A stretch of 64,000 nucleotides of DNA from Rhodeus uyekii (taxonomy: Eukaryota; Chordata; Actinopteri; Cypriniformes; Acheilognathidae). The stretch is from contig JAWRVZ010000075.1 in NCBI GenBank assembly GCA_037043235.1, forward strand, positions 241,001 to 305,000, given 5' to 3'. Below, one piece after another: positions 26,524 to 41,952 of the stretch (position 1 is the first letter of the stretch; the number at the start of each line of letters is the position of its first letter). The translations under genes and the position numbers were made by a program. The notes beneath the pieces are model-generated. The model saw nothing but the letters and a program-made list of their open reading frames with translations, did no database searches and was not told the DNA's origin.

Positions 26524-27689
26524 TACATATCTATCTATACACACATTTATATAGTAAATAAATGTATAAAGGGCTCCATATATATGCAGTGGAACTGCAG
26601 TCTGTTTAGAAAGTGGTAAGACTATATTAATAATGCTTAATTACATCTTTAAAATAGAAATAAAACAAAGTATTCACATTAGTGAAAACTGACCGTTAAA
26701 AGCCAAGGTTGTAATTAAACCGTAAACATTTTTATAAACTAATTGCAATTTTCAACACTTTGGGGATCAAAAAGCATTGTTATTTATTTTTTGGTATTTC
26801 GTTACAACACCGATGATCCCTCTTGATGAAAAAACTCCATGTATGTTCCCTAGATGCCATTTTGTGCACTAACCAAGTATTGCAACACTTCTGTAATCAA
26901 TTAATTATTTACTCATGTTTATTACCAATGTAAATGTTGTTTATTTTAGATTTATATTTAATATTCATTATTATTCTTTGATATTTCAGACCACTCACTG
27001 TTCAGCTGAATCATCAATAACCTCCAGTCTCTGCGTCAACTGACTCTTGTGTTCTTTAAAACATTAAATCTCACTAGTGACTTGTTAAATAACATTCATT
27101 CTCGTCAGTGACATGTTAACTCATGTTAAATCTCACAAGCGACCTACGAATTAACAAATCTCACTAGCGAGATGTTAGTTCACACTAAATGTCAATAGCG
27201 TCTTGTTAATTAACGTTAAATCTTGCTAGCAACATGCTAGATCACGCAAATTCTCACTAGTGACATGCTAGATCATGCTAAATCTTGATAGCAACTTGTT
27301 AATTAACAATAAATCTTGCTACCAATATGCTAATTCAGCGAATTCTTGCCAGCAACATGCTTATTTATGTTAAATGTTGCTAATGACTTCGGAATTCATT
27401 CTAAATCTTGCTAGCAACAAGATAATTAACATTAAATCTTGCTAGCAAAATTGATCATCAATTGATTAAAGATTAAATTATGATCAAAGAACATAACGAC
27501 ACCTTAGTAACTGCCTAGAAACAACGCAAGGCAATAACTAACAAGTGTATATATGCTCAAGATCTAATTCTTTCCATCTATCTATCTGTAAACTTAAACA
27601 ACTTTTTAAGCTTTTACAAATAAATTTAACTTTCAGGATAGGCTTTCTCAAGCCAACTGAAGTTTATATCATAAACTTCCTCTATCTAG
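25263..27689 (+). mobile_element. Array unit 8 (long type, internally deleted)
   Basis: No hairpin. Head normal, with GGGGAAGGTAAGTGAAG near 25958-25975. At about 26219 the sequence jumps from GTGTTAATTCT to GGAGGAAGGCTT, deleting the first of the two related modules that define long units. Microsatellite 26434-26530, 31-bp block 27064-27450, terminal hairpins complete. Confidence 0.75.
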
Positions 27690-27734
27690 TTAAGTTGGCT
27701 TGAGAAAGCCAACTTAGTGATATTGTATCTAAAC

Positions 27735-27776
<42 letters not shown>

Positions 27777-29120
27777 TTCTTACCTAAAATTCTCAATGCA
27801 TCTCCTCCTAGAGCTTTAAAGCTACAACCAATAAACTCTGCTCAGACTTCAGACCTGTTCTGACTTGAGTTGCTATCCCTTTTCAGACTGATCAGACTTA
27901 TGATTTTTGATAAAACTGAAGATTAAAGTCATAAAATCTCCATAGACTTTCACTAATGAAGTGAAAACTGAATTTTAGATAGAGCGTCCACTCCATCTAT
28001 TGGTGACATAACAACATTACACCTGATATATAATACATTTCAATACAGTTTGTGTGAACATGTCCATTCCAATGGGCATGCATTTTATTTTTTTAAATCC
28101 TGAAAAAAAACTTGCAATCGATTTTTTACTTTAATTAGTAAGTTAAATCTCTCTATTTTACATACATAATATCACAAAATTACACCCCTGTCAGTGAGAG
28201 CACTGAAGTTTGAACGAATCAGAGCGCTGCAATTCAAAGTCTCAAAGCTTTTCAAAGACGCCATTACTGCCGGAGAGAGAGATCATAATCTCCTAAAATA
28301 GATTTATGTGAGACAGTTTATGATCAAACGGAAATTGTTTCCGATTATCAAGTAACCACTGCAGCGTGTTTCCTTGAAGATTTATGCACTTATATGGCCG
28401 AATTCTGACTCTCATTCGTCTTTACTCGGCAACGGATTTTCTACTATGGGAAAGGTAAGTGAAGTTTAAACGCGCGTCCTCTCCTGGACTCGCGCCAACG
28501 TATAACCGTCTAAGCGCCTACGTTTATTTATGTACTTTATTGCTGAATTCTGACTCTCGCTCGTGTATACATAGGGAATGCAGAAACATGAATATACATT
28601 GGAAAGGCTTCCCTGAGCAGCGCGCGCGCTGACTCTCTTCAAATGCAGCGTCTAACAGTCAAAGTTATTTATAACTAATTCTTGAGTATATAGTCACATT
28701 GTGTTAATTCTTTTATCTGCTTTTAACTAAAGTCTGACTCCTGTTCTCGAGTTCAAACGCGCTTCCTGAGCAGATTCGCTGATAGATCGATGTTTTGTGA
28801 ACACTTAAACAATAAATGAAATAAGATTTTTAAGGATGCAAAAACATGGCAGATCGATTCAAACTGTAAACTGCTTGAGATTCAAAAAAACTGCATTACT
28901 CTGCTGCATTACTTGAGCAGGAATTATTTTTAAAATACTAATATTTAAGTTATTTTGTTTCCCATGGAGGAAGGCTTTATACAAATATTACATTGCGTTG
29001 ATTCCTTTATCTGCTATAATTGCCGTGTTGAACTGAAGTCTGACATGGCAGATCGAGTCAATCTGAAAACTGCTTGAGATTAGAAAAAACTGCATTACTC
29101 TCCTCATTGTACTTTAGCAG

Positions 29121-29436
29121 CAGTGGCGTAGCCACGGTGGGGCCTGGGTGGGCCTGGGCCCCCTCATTTACATGTGCGGCCCCCTCAGATTTTCAATTGT
29201 TTAAAATCGCGACAACTAAATTGAAAACATTTACAGCTGCACAAGACGATCGCAACGCACCCCCACAGTCAACAATAGCGCGCTGCGGGTTACACTATAA
29301 CCAGTCTGGCTGAATGGTTAAGGCGATGGACTAACAATCCAATGCGGTTTTCATGCGCAGGTTCGAATCCAGCCGATTACGTTATGCTCAGGCCCCCTCA
29401 TTTTAAGCTGGGCCCCCTCAAAAATAAAATTCTTTT
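29121..29436 (+). mobile_element. Composite insert with tRNA-like core, copy 1
   Basis: Starts CAGTGGCGTAGCCACGG at TTTAGCAG of the array sequence and ends near AAAATTCTTTTAG. Short flanking TTTAG repeats could be a target duplication. GGCCCCCTCA occurs four times, twice before and twice after a tRNA-like segment. The origin is unclear: a hAT-like end (CAGTGGCG) or a tRNA-headed SINE are both possible. It replaces part of the array centre. Confidence 0.55.
29300..29383 (+). tRNA. tRNA-Ser-like pseudogene or SINE head
   Basis: Contains an A-box-like TGGCTGAATGG, then TTAAGGC and an anticodon arm ATGGA-CTAACAA-TCCAA. A serine-type variable arm (TGCGGTTTTCATGCGCA) and a perfect B box GGTTCGAATCC (29360-29370) follow. 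The layout is that of tRNA-Ser, but the loop reads AAC where a serine anticodon is expected and the acceptor arms do not pair. It is therefore not a functional tRNA; it may still bind TFIIIC. Confidence 0.6.
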
Positions 29437-29566
29437 AGTATATATAAAAGGCTACATATAGTGTAATTGTGGTGTAACTGCAGTCTCTTTTGAAAGTGAT
29501 TAGCCTATATTAATAATGCTTAATTACAGCTTTAAAATAGAAATAAAACAAAGTATTATTCACAGT

Positions 29567-29627
<61 letters not shown>

Positions 29628-29639
29628 CTCTATACATAT

Positions 29640-29701
<62 letters not shown>

Positions 29702-30370
29702 CACATCTATTTAGTATATATAAAAGGCTACATATACATGCAGTGTAACTGCAGTCTCTTTTGAAAGTGATTAGCCTATACTAATAATGCTTAATTACAG
29801 CTTTAAAATAGAAATTAAACAAAGTATTTTTCGCATTAGTGAAAACTGACCGTTAAAAGCCAAGGATGTAATTAAACCGTAAACATTTTTTTAAACTAAT
29901 TACAATTTTCCAACACTTTGGGGATCAAAAAGCATAATTATAACTTTTTTTTAAGTTTAAACTCTCAAAACTTTTTAAGCTAATTAACGATAAATCTTGC
30001 TAACAATATGCTAATTCAGCAAATTCTTGCCAGCAACATGCTTATTTATGTTAAATGTTGCTAATGACTTCAGAATTCATACTAAATCTTGCTAGCAACA
30101 AGATAATTAACATTAAATATTGCTAGCAAAATTGATCATCAATTGATTAAAGATTAAATTATGATCAAAGAACATAACGACACCTTAGTAACTGCCTAGA
30201 AACAACGGAAGGCAATAACTAACAAGAGTATATATGCTCAAGATCTAATTCTTTCCATCTATCCATCTGTAAACTTTCAAAACTTTTTAAGCTTTTACAA
30301 ATAAATTTAACTTTCAGGCTAGGCTTTCTCAAGCCAACTGAAGTTTATATCATAAACTTCCTCTATCTAG

Positions 30371-32651
<2,281 letters not shown>

Positions 32652-34018
32652 TTATTATTATTATTCTTCTTACCTAAAATTCTCAATGCATCTCCTCCTA
32701 GAGCTTTAAAGCTACAACCACTAAACTCTGCTCAGACTTCAGACCTGTTCTGACTTGAGTTGCTATCCCTTTTCAGACTGATCAGACTTATGATTTTTGA
32801 TAAAACTGAAGATTAAAGTCATAAAATCTCCATAGACTTTCACTAATGAAGTGAAAACTGAATTTTAGATAGAGCGTCCACTCCATCTGTTGGTAACATC
32901 ACAACATTACACCTGATATATAATACATTTCAATACAGTATGTGTGAACATGTCCATTCCAATGGGCATGCATTTTATTTTTTTAAATCCTGAAAAAAAC
33001 TTGCAGGTCTACAATCGATTTTTTACTTTAATTAGTAAGTTAAATCTCTCTATTTTACATACATAATATCACAAAATTACACCCCTGTCAGTGAGAGCAC
33101 TGAAGTTTGAACGAATCAGAGCGCTGCAATTCAAAGCCTCAAAGCTTTTCAAAGACGCCATTACTGCTGGAGAGAGAGATCATAATCTCCTAAAATAGAT
33201 TTATGTGAGAGAGTTTATGATCAAACGGAAATTGTTTCCGATTATCAAGTAACCGCTGCAGCGTGTTTCCTTGAAGATTTATGCACTTATATGGCCAAAT
33301 TCTGACTCTCATTCGTCTTTACTCGGCAACGGAGTACATTACTATGGGGAAGGTAAGTGAAGTTTAAACGCGCGTCCTCCTGGACTCGCGCCAACGCATA
33401 ACCGTCTAAGCACCTAAGTTTATTTATAGCGCTCATTTATGTACTTTATTGCCGAATTCTGACTCTCGCTCGTGTGTTCATGGGGAAGACACATGTAAAA
33501 AGGCTTCCCTGAGCAGCGCGCGCGCTGACTCTCTTCAAATGCAGCGTCTAACAGTCAAAGTTATTTATAACTAATTCTTGAGTATATAGTTACATTGTGT
33601 TAATTCTTTTATCTGCTTTTAACTAAAGTCTGACTCCTGTTCTCGAGTTCAAACGCGCTTCCTGAGCAGATTCGCTGATAGATCGATGTTTTGTGAACAC
33701 TTAAACAATAAATGAAATAAGGTATTTAAAAGGATGCAAAAACGATGGCAGATCGATTCAAACTGTAAACTGCTTGAGATAAAAAAAACTGCATTACTCT
33801 GCTGCATTACATGAGCAGGAATTATTTAAAAAATACTAATATTTAAGTTATTTTGTTTCCCATGGAGGAAGGCTTTATACAAATATTACATTGCGTTGAT
33901 TCCTTTATCTGCTATAATTGCCGTGTTGAACTGAAGTCTGACATGGCAGATCGAGTCAATCTGAAAACTGTTTGAGATTAGAAAAAACTGCATTACTCTC
34001 CTCATTGTACTTTAGCAG

Positions 34019-34340
34019 CAGTGGCGTAGCCACGGGGGGGGCTGGGTTGGCCTGGGCCCCCTCATTTACATGTGCGGCCCCCTCAGATTTTCAATTGTTT
34101 AAAACCGCGACTGTGAAAACTAAATTGAAAACATTTACAGCTGTACAAGACGATCGCAACGCACCCCCACAGTCAACAATAGCGCGCCGCGTTTTACACT
34201 ATAACCAGTCTGGCTGAATGGTTAAGGCGATGGACTAACAATCCAATGCGGTTTTCATGCGCAGGTTCGAATCCAGCCAATTACGTTATGCTCAGGCCCC
34301 CTCATTTTAAGCTGGGCCCCCTCAAAAATAAAATTCTTTT
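34019..34340 (+). mobile_element. Composite insert with tRNA-like core, copy 2
   Basis: Same insert at the equivalent array position as copy 1 in unit 9, with a few substitutions and small indels (for example GCGACTGTGAAAAC against GCGACAAC). The tRNA-like core is offset 4904 bp from copy 1. Shared flanks show that it was copied with its array block and did not insert twice. Confidence 0.6.
34204..34287 (+). tRNA. tRNA-Ser-like pseudogene, copy 2
   Basis: Same A-box-like TGGCTGAATGG, CTAACAA loop and B box GGTTCGAATCC (34264-34274) as copy 1, with AGCCAATTACG in place of AGCCGATTACG after the T arm. The acceptor arms again fail to pair. Confidence 0.6.
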
Positions 34341-34470
34341 AGTATATATAAAAGGCTACATATAGTGTAACTGTGGTGTAACTGCAGTCTCTTTTGAAAG
34401 TGATTAGCCTATATTAATAATGCTTAATTACAGCTTTAAAATAGAAATAAAACAAAGTATTATTCACAGT

Positions 34471-34543
<73 letters not shown>

Positions 34544-34551
34544 CTCTATAC

Positions 34552-34591
<40 letters not shown>

Positions 34592-35278
34592 CACATCTAT
34601 TTAGTATATATAAAAGGCTACATATACATGCAGTGTAACTGCAGTCTCTTTTGAAAGTGATTAGCCTATACTAATAATGCTTAATTACAGCTTTAAAATA
34701 GAAATTAAACAAAGTATTTTTCGCATTAGTGAAAACTGACCGTTAAAAGCCAAGGATGTAATTAAACCGTAAACATTTTTTTAAACTAATTACAATTTTC
34801 CAACACTTTGGGGATCAAAAAGCATAATTATAACTTTTTTTTAAGTTTAAACTCTCAAAACTTTTTAAGCTAATTAACGATAAATCTTGCTAACAATATG
34901 CTAATTCAGCAAATTCTTGCCAGCAACATGCTTATTTATGTTAAATGTTGCTAATGACTTCAGAATTCATACTAAATCTTGCTAGCAACAAGATAATTAA
35001 CATTAAATATTGCTAGCAAAATTGATCATCAATTGATTAAAGATTAAATTATGATCAAAGAACATAACGACACCTTAGTAACTGCCTAGAAACAACGCAA
35101 GGCAATAACTAACAAGAGTATATATGCTCAAGATCTAATTCTTTCCATCTATCCATCTGTAAACTTTCAAAACTTTTTAAGCTTTTACAAATAAATTTAA
35201 CTTTCAGGCTAGGCTTTCTCAAGCCAACTGAAGTTTATATCATAAACTTCCTCTATCTAGTTATATTATAATTTATTA

Positions 35279-35412
35279 AGTTGGCTTGAGAAAGCCAACT
35301 TAGTGATATTGTATCTAAACTTATTATTATTATTATTATTAAGTTGGCTTGAGAAAGCCAACTTAGTGATATTGTATCTAAACTTATTATTATTATTATT
35401 ATTATTATTATT
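35279..35412 (+). repeat. Two 48-bp hairpin repeats in (TTA)n
   Basis: Same hairpin as at the array start, in two copies separated by TTA triplets. Single or double copies also lie at about 12221-12345, 20594-20705, 27691-27775 and 38381-38443. Seven units (2, 4, 5, 8, 10, 11, 14) have none; unit 7 has lost its head. Confidence 0.9.
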
Positions 35413-36934
35413 CTTCTTACCTAAAATTCTCAATGCATCTCCTCCTAGAGCTTTAAAGCTACAACCACTAAACTCTGCTCAGACTTCAGACCTGTTCTGA
35501 CTTGAGTTGCTATCCCTTTTCAGACTGATCAGACTTATGATTTTTGATAAAACTGAAGATTAAAGTCATAAAATCTCCATAGACTTTCACTAATGAAGTG
35601 AAAACTGAATTTTAGATAGAGCGTCCACTCCATCTGTTGGTAACATCACAACATTACACCTGATATATAATACATTTCAAAACAGTATGTGTGAACATGT
35701 CCATTCCAATGGGCATGCATTTTATTTTTTTAAATCCTGAAAAAAAACTTGCAGGTCTACAATCGATTTTTTACTTTAATTAGTAAGTTAAATCTCTCTA
35801 TTTTACATTCATAATATCACAAAATTACACCCCTGTCAGTGAGAGCACTGAAGTTTGAACGAATCAGAGCGCTGCAATTCAAAGCCTCAAAGCTTTTCAA
35901 AGACGCCATTACTGCTGGAGAGAGAGATCATAATCTCCTAAAATAGATTTATGTGAGAGAGTTTATGATCAAACGGAAATTGTTTCCGATTATCAAGTAA
36001 CCGCTGCAGCGTGTTTCCTTGAAGATTTATGCACTTATATGGCCAAATTCTGACTCTCATTCGTCTTTACTCGGCAACGGAGTACATTACTATGGGGAAG
36101 GTAGGTGAAGTTTAAACGCGCGTCCTCCTGGACTCGCGCCAAAGCATAACCGTCTAAGCACCTACGTTTATTTATAGCGCTCATTTATGTACTTTATTGC
36201 CGAATTCTGACTCTCGCTCGTGAGTCAATATACATTGGAAAAGGCTTCCCTGAGCAGCGCGCGCGCTGACTCTCTTCAAATGCAGCGTCTAACAGTCAAA
36301 GTTATTTATAACTAATTCTTGAGTATATAGTTACATTGTGTTAATTCTTTTATCTGCTTTTAACTAAAGTCTGACTCCTGTTCTCGAGTTCAAACGCGCT
36401 TCCTGAGCAGATTCGCTGATAGATCGATGTTTTGTGAACACTTAAACAGTAAATGAAATAAGATTTTTAAAGGATGCAAAAAACATGGCAGATCGATTCA
36501 AACTGTAAACTGTTTGAGATTAAAAAAAACTGCATTACTCTGCTGCATTACATGAGCAGGAATTATTTAAAAAATACTAATATTTAAGTTATTTTGTTTT
36601 CCATGGAGGAAGGCTTTATACAAATATTACATTGCGTTGATTCCTTTATCTGCTATAATTGCCGTGTTGAACTGAAGTCTGACATGGCAGATCGAGTCAA
36701 TCTGAAAACTGCTTGAGATTAGAAAAAACTGCTAAAATTACTCTCCTCATTGTACTTTAGCAGGAATTATTTTAAAAATACTAATATTTAAGTTTGTTTC
36801 CCATGAAGGAAGGATTTACATATACATCTAAAAAGTATGTATTAGAGGCTCCATATACGCGCGTCCACGCCTAAGCGCCTACGTTTATTTATAGCGCGTA
36901 AATTTATTCACACACATACATGCATATCTATCTA

Positions 36935-37268
36935 TGTCACAAGGCGCAGGATCGTGTGCGATGCGGAGCATACGCGGAGCCAGAAATGCAAGTAAACACT
37001 TTATTCAATAACAAAAACAAAAGCACGCGATGGTGCAAACTCAACAGAAATAACATCCACACACGACTAGGGAACATAACATTAACAATCGACAACAGGG
37101 GAGTGAACATGGAGAACTTAAATACTGACTATGATTAACAGAAACACAAAACACCTGTGACTGATAAGTGCTAATGGGAACTGGGTGAGGTGAGATCAGG
37201 AACGGGGAACATGTGACACAGACAAGGTAAACTAAGAGTCCAGGGTGAAAACTAACATAAACGTGACA
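36935..37268 (-). mobile_element. Solo LTR, 334 bp, with 5-bp TSD
   Basis: Starts TGTCAC and ends GTGACA, with ATCTA repeated directly on both sides (36930-36934 and 37269-37273). On the minus strand it has a TATA-like TATTTAAGT (37117-37125) and an AATAAA signal (37000-37005), in the order expected of an LTR. There is no internal retroelement region. Most likely it was left by recombination between two LTRs; the superfamily cannot be told from the LTR alone. Confidence 0.75.
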
Positions 37269-37418
37269 ATCTACATCTATATTGTAAATATAAAGGGCTC
37301 CATATACATGCAGTGTAACTGCTGTCTGTTTTGAAAGTGGTAAGACTACATAAATAATGCTTAATTACATCTTTAAAATAGAAATAAAACAAAGTATTAT
37401 TCACAGTATCACAGTACC

Positions 37419-37491
<73 letters not shown>

Positions 37492-37638
37492 ACACACATC
37501 TATTTAGTATATATAAAAGGCTACATATAGTGTAACTGTGGTGTAACTGCAGTCTCTTTTGAAAGTGATTAGCCTTTATTAATAATGCTTAATTACAGCT
37601 TTAAAATAGAAATAAAACAAAGTATTATTCACAGTATC

Positions 37639-37670
<32 letters not shown>

Positions 37671-39438
37671 CTCTATACATATTATATATATATATATATA
37701 TATACACATACACATCTATTTAGTATATATAAAAGGCTACATATACATGCAGTGTAACTGCAGTCTCTTTTGAAAGTGATTAGCCTATACTAATAATGCT
37801 TAATTACAGCTTTAAAATAGAAATTAAACAAAGTATTTTTCGCATTAGTGAAAACTGACCGTTAAAAGCCAAGGATGTAATTAAACCGTAAACATTTTTT
37901 TAAACTAATTACAATTTTCCAACACTTTGGGGATCAAAAAGCATAATTATAACTTATTTTTAAGTTTAAACTCTCAAAACTTTTTAAGCTAATTAACGAT
38001 AAATCTTGCTAACAATATGCTAATTCAGCAAATTCTTGCCAGCAACATGCTTATTTATGTTAAATGTTGCTAATGACTTCAGAATTCATACTAAATCTTG
38101 CTAGCAACAAGATAATTAACATTAAATCTTGCTAGCAAAATTGATCATCAATTGATTAAAGATTAAATTATGATCAAAGAACATAACGACACCTTAGTAA
38201 CTGCCTAGAAACAACGCAAGGCAATAACTAACAAGAGTATATATGCTCAAGATCTATTTCTTTCCATCTATCCATCTGTAAACTTTCAAAACTTTTTAAG
38301 CTTTTACAAATAAATTTAACTTTCAGGCTAGGCTTTCTCAAGCCAACTGAAGTTTATATCATAAACTTCCTCTATCTAGTTAAGTTGGCTTGAGAAAGCC
38401 AACTTAGTGATATTGTATCTAAACTTATTATTATTATTATTATTCTTCTTACCTAAAATTCTCAGAGCATCTCCTCCTAGAGCTTTAAAGCTACAACCAC
38501 TAAACTCTGCTCAGACTTCAGACCTGTTCTGACTTGAGTTGCTATCCCTTTTCAGACTGATCAGACTTATGATTTTTGATAAAACTGAAGATTAAAGTCA
38601 TAAAATCTCCATAGACTTTCACTAATGAAGTGAAAACTGAATTTTAGATAGAGCGTCCACTCCATCTGTTGGTAACATCACAACATTACACCTGATATAT
38701 AATACATTTCAATACAGTATGTGTGAACATGTCCATTCCAATGGGCATGCATTTTATTTTTTTAAATCCTGAAAAAAAACTTGCAGGTCTACAATCGATT
38801 TTTTACTTTAATTAGTAAGTTAAATCTCTCTATTTTACATACATAATATCACAAAATTACACCCCTGTCAGTGAGAGCACTGAAGTTTGAACGAATCAGA
38901 GCGCTGCAATTCAAAGCCTCAAAGCTTTTCAAAGACGCCATTACTGCCGGAGAGAGAGATCATAAACTCCTAAAATAGATTTATGTGAGAGAGTTTATGA
39001 TCAAACGGAAATTGTTTCCGATTATCAAGTAACCGCTGCAGTGTGTTTGCTTGAAGATTTATGCACTTATATGGCCAAATTGTGACTCTCATTCGTGTTT
39101 ACTCGGTGAAGGCTTCCCCCCGCTGATTACTATGGAAACGGCAACTCTCAATGAAGTTCAAACGCGCGTCCTCGCGCACTCGCGTCAGTTTATTTATAAC
39201 TTATTCCTGAGTAAATATTACATTGCCTTGATTCCTTTATCTGCTATAATTGCCGTGTTGAACTGAAGTCTGACATGGCAGATCGATTCAATCTGAAAAC
39301 TGCTTGAGATTAGAAAAAACAGCATTACTATCCCCATTGTAATTGTGCAGGAATGATTTAAGAAATACTAATATTTAAGTTATTTTATTTCACATGAAGA
39401 AAGGCTTTATACACACACACACACACACACATATATAC

Positions 39439-39515
<77 letters not shown>

Positions 39516-40541
39516 CATATCTATCTATACACACATTTATATAGTAAATAAATGTATAAAGGGCTCCATATATATGCAGTGGAACTGCAGTCTGTTTAGA
39601 AAGTGGTAAGACTATATTAATAATGCTTAATTACATCTTTAAAATAGAAATAAAACAAAGTGTTCACATGAGTGAAAACTGACCGTTAAAAGCCAAGGAT
39701 GTAATTAAACCGTAAACATTTTTATAAACTAATTGCAATTTTCAACACTTTGGGGATCAAAAAGCATTGTTATTTATTTTTTGGTATTTCGTTACAACAC
39801 TGATGATCCCTCATGATGAAAAAACTCCATGTATGTTCCCTAGATGCCATTTTGTGTACTAACCAAGTATTGCAACACTTCTGTAATCAATTAATTATTT
39901 ACTCATGTTTATTACCAATGTAAATGTTGTTTATTTTAGATTTATATTTAATATTCATTATTATTCTTTGATATTTCAGACCACTCACTGTTCAGCTGAA
40001 TCATCAATAACCTCCAGTCTCTGCGTCAACTGACTCTTGTGTTCTTTAAAACATTAAATCTCACTAGTGACTTGTTAAATAACATTCATTCTCGTCAGTG
40101 ACATGTTAACTCATGTTAAATCTCACAAGCGACCTACGAATTAACAAATCTCACTAGCGAGATGTTAGTTCACACTAAATGTCAATAGCGTCTTGTTAAT
40201 TAACGTTAAATCTTGCTAGCAACATGCTAGATCACGCAAATTCTCACTAGTGACATGCTAGATCATGCTAAATCTTGATAGCAACTTGTTAATTAACAAT
40301 AAATCTTGCTACCAATATGCTAATTCAGCGAATTCTTGCCAGCAGCATGCTTATTTATGTTAAATGTTGCTAATGACTTCGGAATTCATTCTAAATCTTG
40401 CTAGCAACAAGATAATTAACATTAAATCTTGCTAGCAAAATTGATCATCAATTGATTAAAGATTAAATTATGATCAAAGAACATAACGACACCTTAGTAA
40501 CTGCCTAGAAACAACGCAAGGCAATAACTAACAAGTGTATA

Positions 40542-41812
40542 CAGTTTTATGCAAAAGTTTAGGCACCTTTCTGAGGCTGCATGGTAATCTGCTCAATCTT
40601 TTTAAGTAAAGATCCTAGTGATATGCCATTCATTTTCTAGAGAAAGCTTGATAAAGCAATGTTTTTCAGACCAAAATACTTAGTGTAGCAGTATTTAGTT
40701 GTATGAAATAAAATACAATGTGACAAATAGGCGGTGCAAAAGTTTGGCCACCCTTTCAATTGTGTTGATTTGAATACCTGTAGTCACTTAATGCTGATTG
40801 TTTGCAACACAAAATTGATGTTATTGGCTCAATGAACATTAGACTGGAAACACAGGTGCAACCAATCATGAAAAAGGATATTTAAGTTTGCTAATTGCCA
40901 GTTGTGCTTCTCTTCGATTCTCTACTGGAAAGTAGCAACATGGGAACCTCAAAAGAACTCCCCAATGACTTAAAAACTAGGATAATTCATCAGTGTGAGT
41001 TAGGAGAAGCATGTTAAAAGTTATCACAAAGGTTTAAGGTCCCTGTCTCCAGTCAGAAATATAGTTAGAAAATGGAAGGCAACAGGAACAGTCCATGTGA
41101 AGGAAAGATGTGGCAGGCCAAGAAAGATATCTGAAAGGCAAAGGCGAAGTATGGTTAGAATGGTCAAATACAATTTACAGAGTCAAAGTTGAGGGTCAAA
41201 TGGATTCCATCCAGTATCAGCAGATTCTTAAGAACAGTGTTCAAGAATCAGTCAAGAGGATGAAGTTATGCCAGGGTTGGTTGTTTCAGCAGGATAATGA
41301 TCCAAAGCATTGCTCCAAATCTACCAAGGAATTCATGGTCAGACACAGATACAATGTTCTAGAATGGCCATCGCAGTCCAGACTTGAATATCATCGAAAA
41401 TCTATGTAATGATTTGAAGGAGGTTGTCCACACTCGGAAACCATCAAACCTGACTGAACTGGAGACATTTTGCAAGGAAGAATGGTCCAAAATACCTGCA
41501 ACCAGAATCCAGGGACTTCTCAGTGGCTATAAGAAGCGACTACATGCTGTTATTTCAGCAAAAGGGGGCTCTACTAAATATTAATGTGATAATTTCATTG
41601 GGGTGCCCACATTTTTGCACCTGTCTGTTTTTGCTATGACTCAAATTGTATTGTTTCTGTTGATTCAATAAATGCCATTTCAGAACTGAAATGTTACTGT
41701 TTTCATAAGGTATAAATTATATCCAAATGAAGTTGTGGCTTTGAAAGCCCGGCACATTATAAACTGAAATTATGATAATTATTAGGGGTGCCCAAACCTT
41801 TGCATAAAACTG
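40542..41812 (+). mobile_element. Tc1/mariner transposon, 1271 bp, copy 2
   Basis: Same ends and TA flanks (40540-40541 and 41813-41814) as copy 1. Bases corresponding to 17212-17555 of copy 1 are missing (344 bp), with the join at ACAGA|GTCAAAG near 41181. No microhomology is visible at the break. Outside the deletion the copies are nearly identical, for example a C to A change at about 40741. Confidence 0.95.
40940..41584 (+). pseudogene. Tc1 transposase pseudogene (copy 2)
   Basis: Carries the same TAA near codon 26 and the same early frameshift as copy 1. It has additionally lost the second helix-turn-helix region and the first catalytic Asp through the 344-bp deletion. The QQDNDPKH and NIIENL motifs remain in separate frames. 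It cannot make a transposase. Confidence 0.9.
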
Positions 41813-41952
41813 TATATGCTCAAGATCTAATTCTTTCCATCTATCTATCTGTAAACTTAAACAACTTTTTAAGCTTTTACAAATAAATTTAACTTTCAGG
41901 ATAGGCTTTCTCAAGCCAACTGAAGTTTATATCATAAACTTCCTCTATCTAG

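Larger units (their letters stand above)
27690..30370 (+). mobile_element. Array unit 9 (long type, with tRNA-like composite)
   Basis: One hairpin (about 27691) followed by an unusually long (TTA)n (about 27737-27774). The long centre resembles unit 2 (TATTGGTGACAT, ACATTGGAAAGGC). A composite insert with a tRNA-like core lies at 29121-29436. The following microsatellite (29569-29700) and tail are a distinct variant shared with units 11 and 12, with only the last few 31-bp repeats (about 29980-30132). Confidence 0.75.
32652..35260 (+). mobile_element. Array unit 11 (long type, with tRNA-like composite)
   Basis: No hairpin, long centre with GGAGTACATTACTATGG as in units 8 and 12 and a donor-like AAGGTAAGTGAAG near 33349-33361. 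Composite insert at 34019-34340, microsatellites at 34471-34590, and the shortened tail variant (about 34870-35023) shared with unit 9. Ends in CTCTATCTAG at 35260. Confidence 0.75.
35261..38379 (+). mobile_element. Array unit 12 (long type, with solo LTR)
   Basis: Starts TTATATTATAATTTATT before two hairpins (about 35279 and 35341). Long centre with the donor-like site altered to AAGGTAGGTGAAG (about 36098). It has a solo LTR at 36935-37268 and two microsatellites (37425-37498 and 37641-37715), the second at the start of a partly duplicated tail. The shortened 31-bp block is at about 37990-38142. Ends in CTAG at 38379. Confidence 0.75.
38380..41952 (+). mobile_element. Array unit 13 (short type, with deleted Tc1 element)
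   Basis: One hairpin, head with CTCAGAGCATCTCC. From the head onward it shares the private variants of unit 4 and the Tc1 insertion at the same base. Microsatellite 39410-39525, 31-bp block 40052-40440. The two units differ in microsatellite length, a few substitutions and the Tc1 deletion. Confidence 0.8.

Noticed and set aside
29300..29383. Functional tRNA gene
   Set aside because: Acceptor stem does not pair, the anticodon loop does not fit a serine tRNA, and the segment lies within a duplicated insert.
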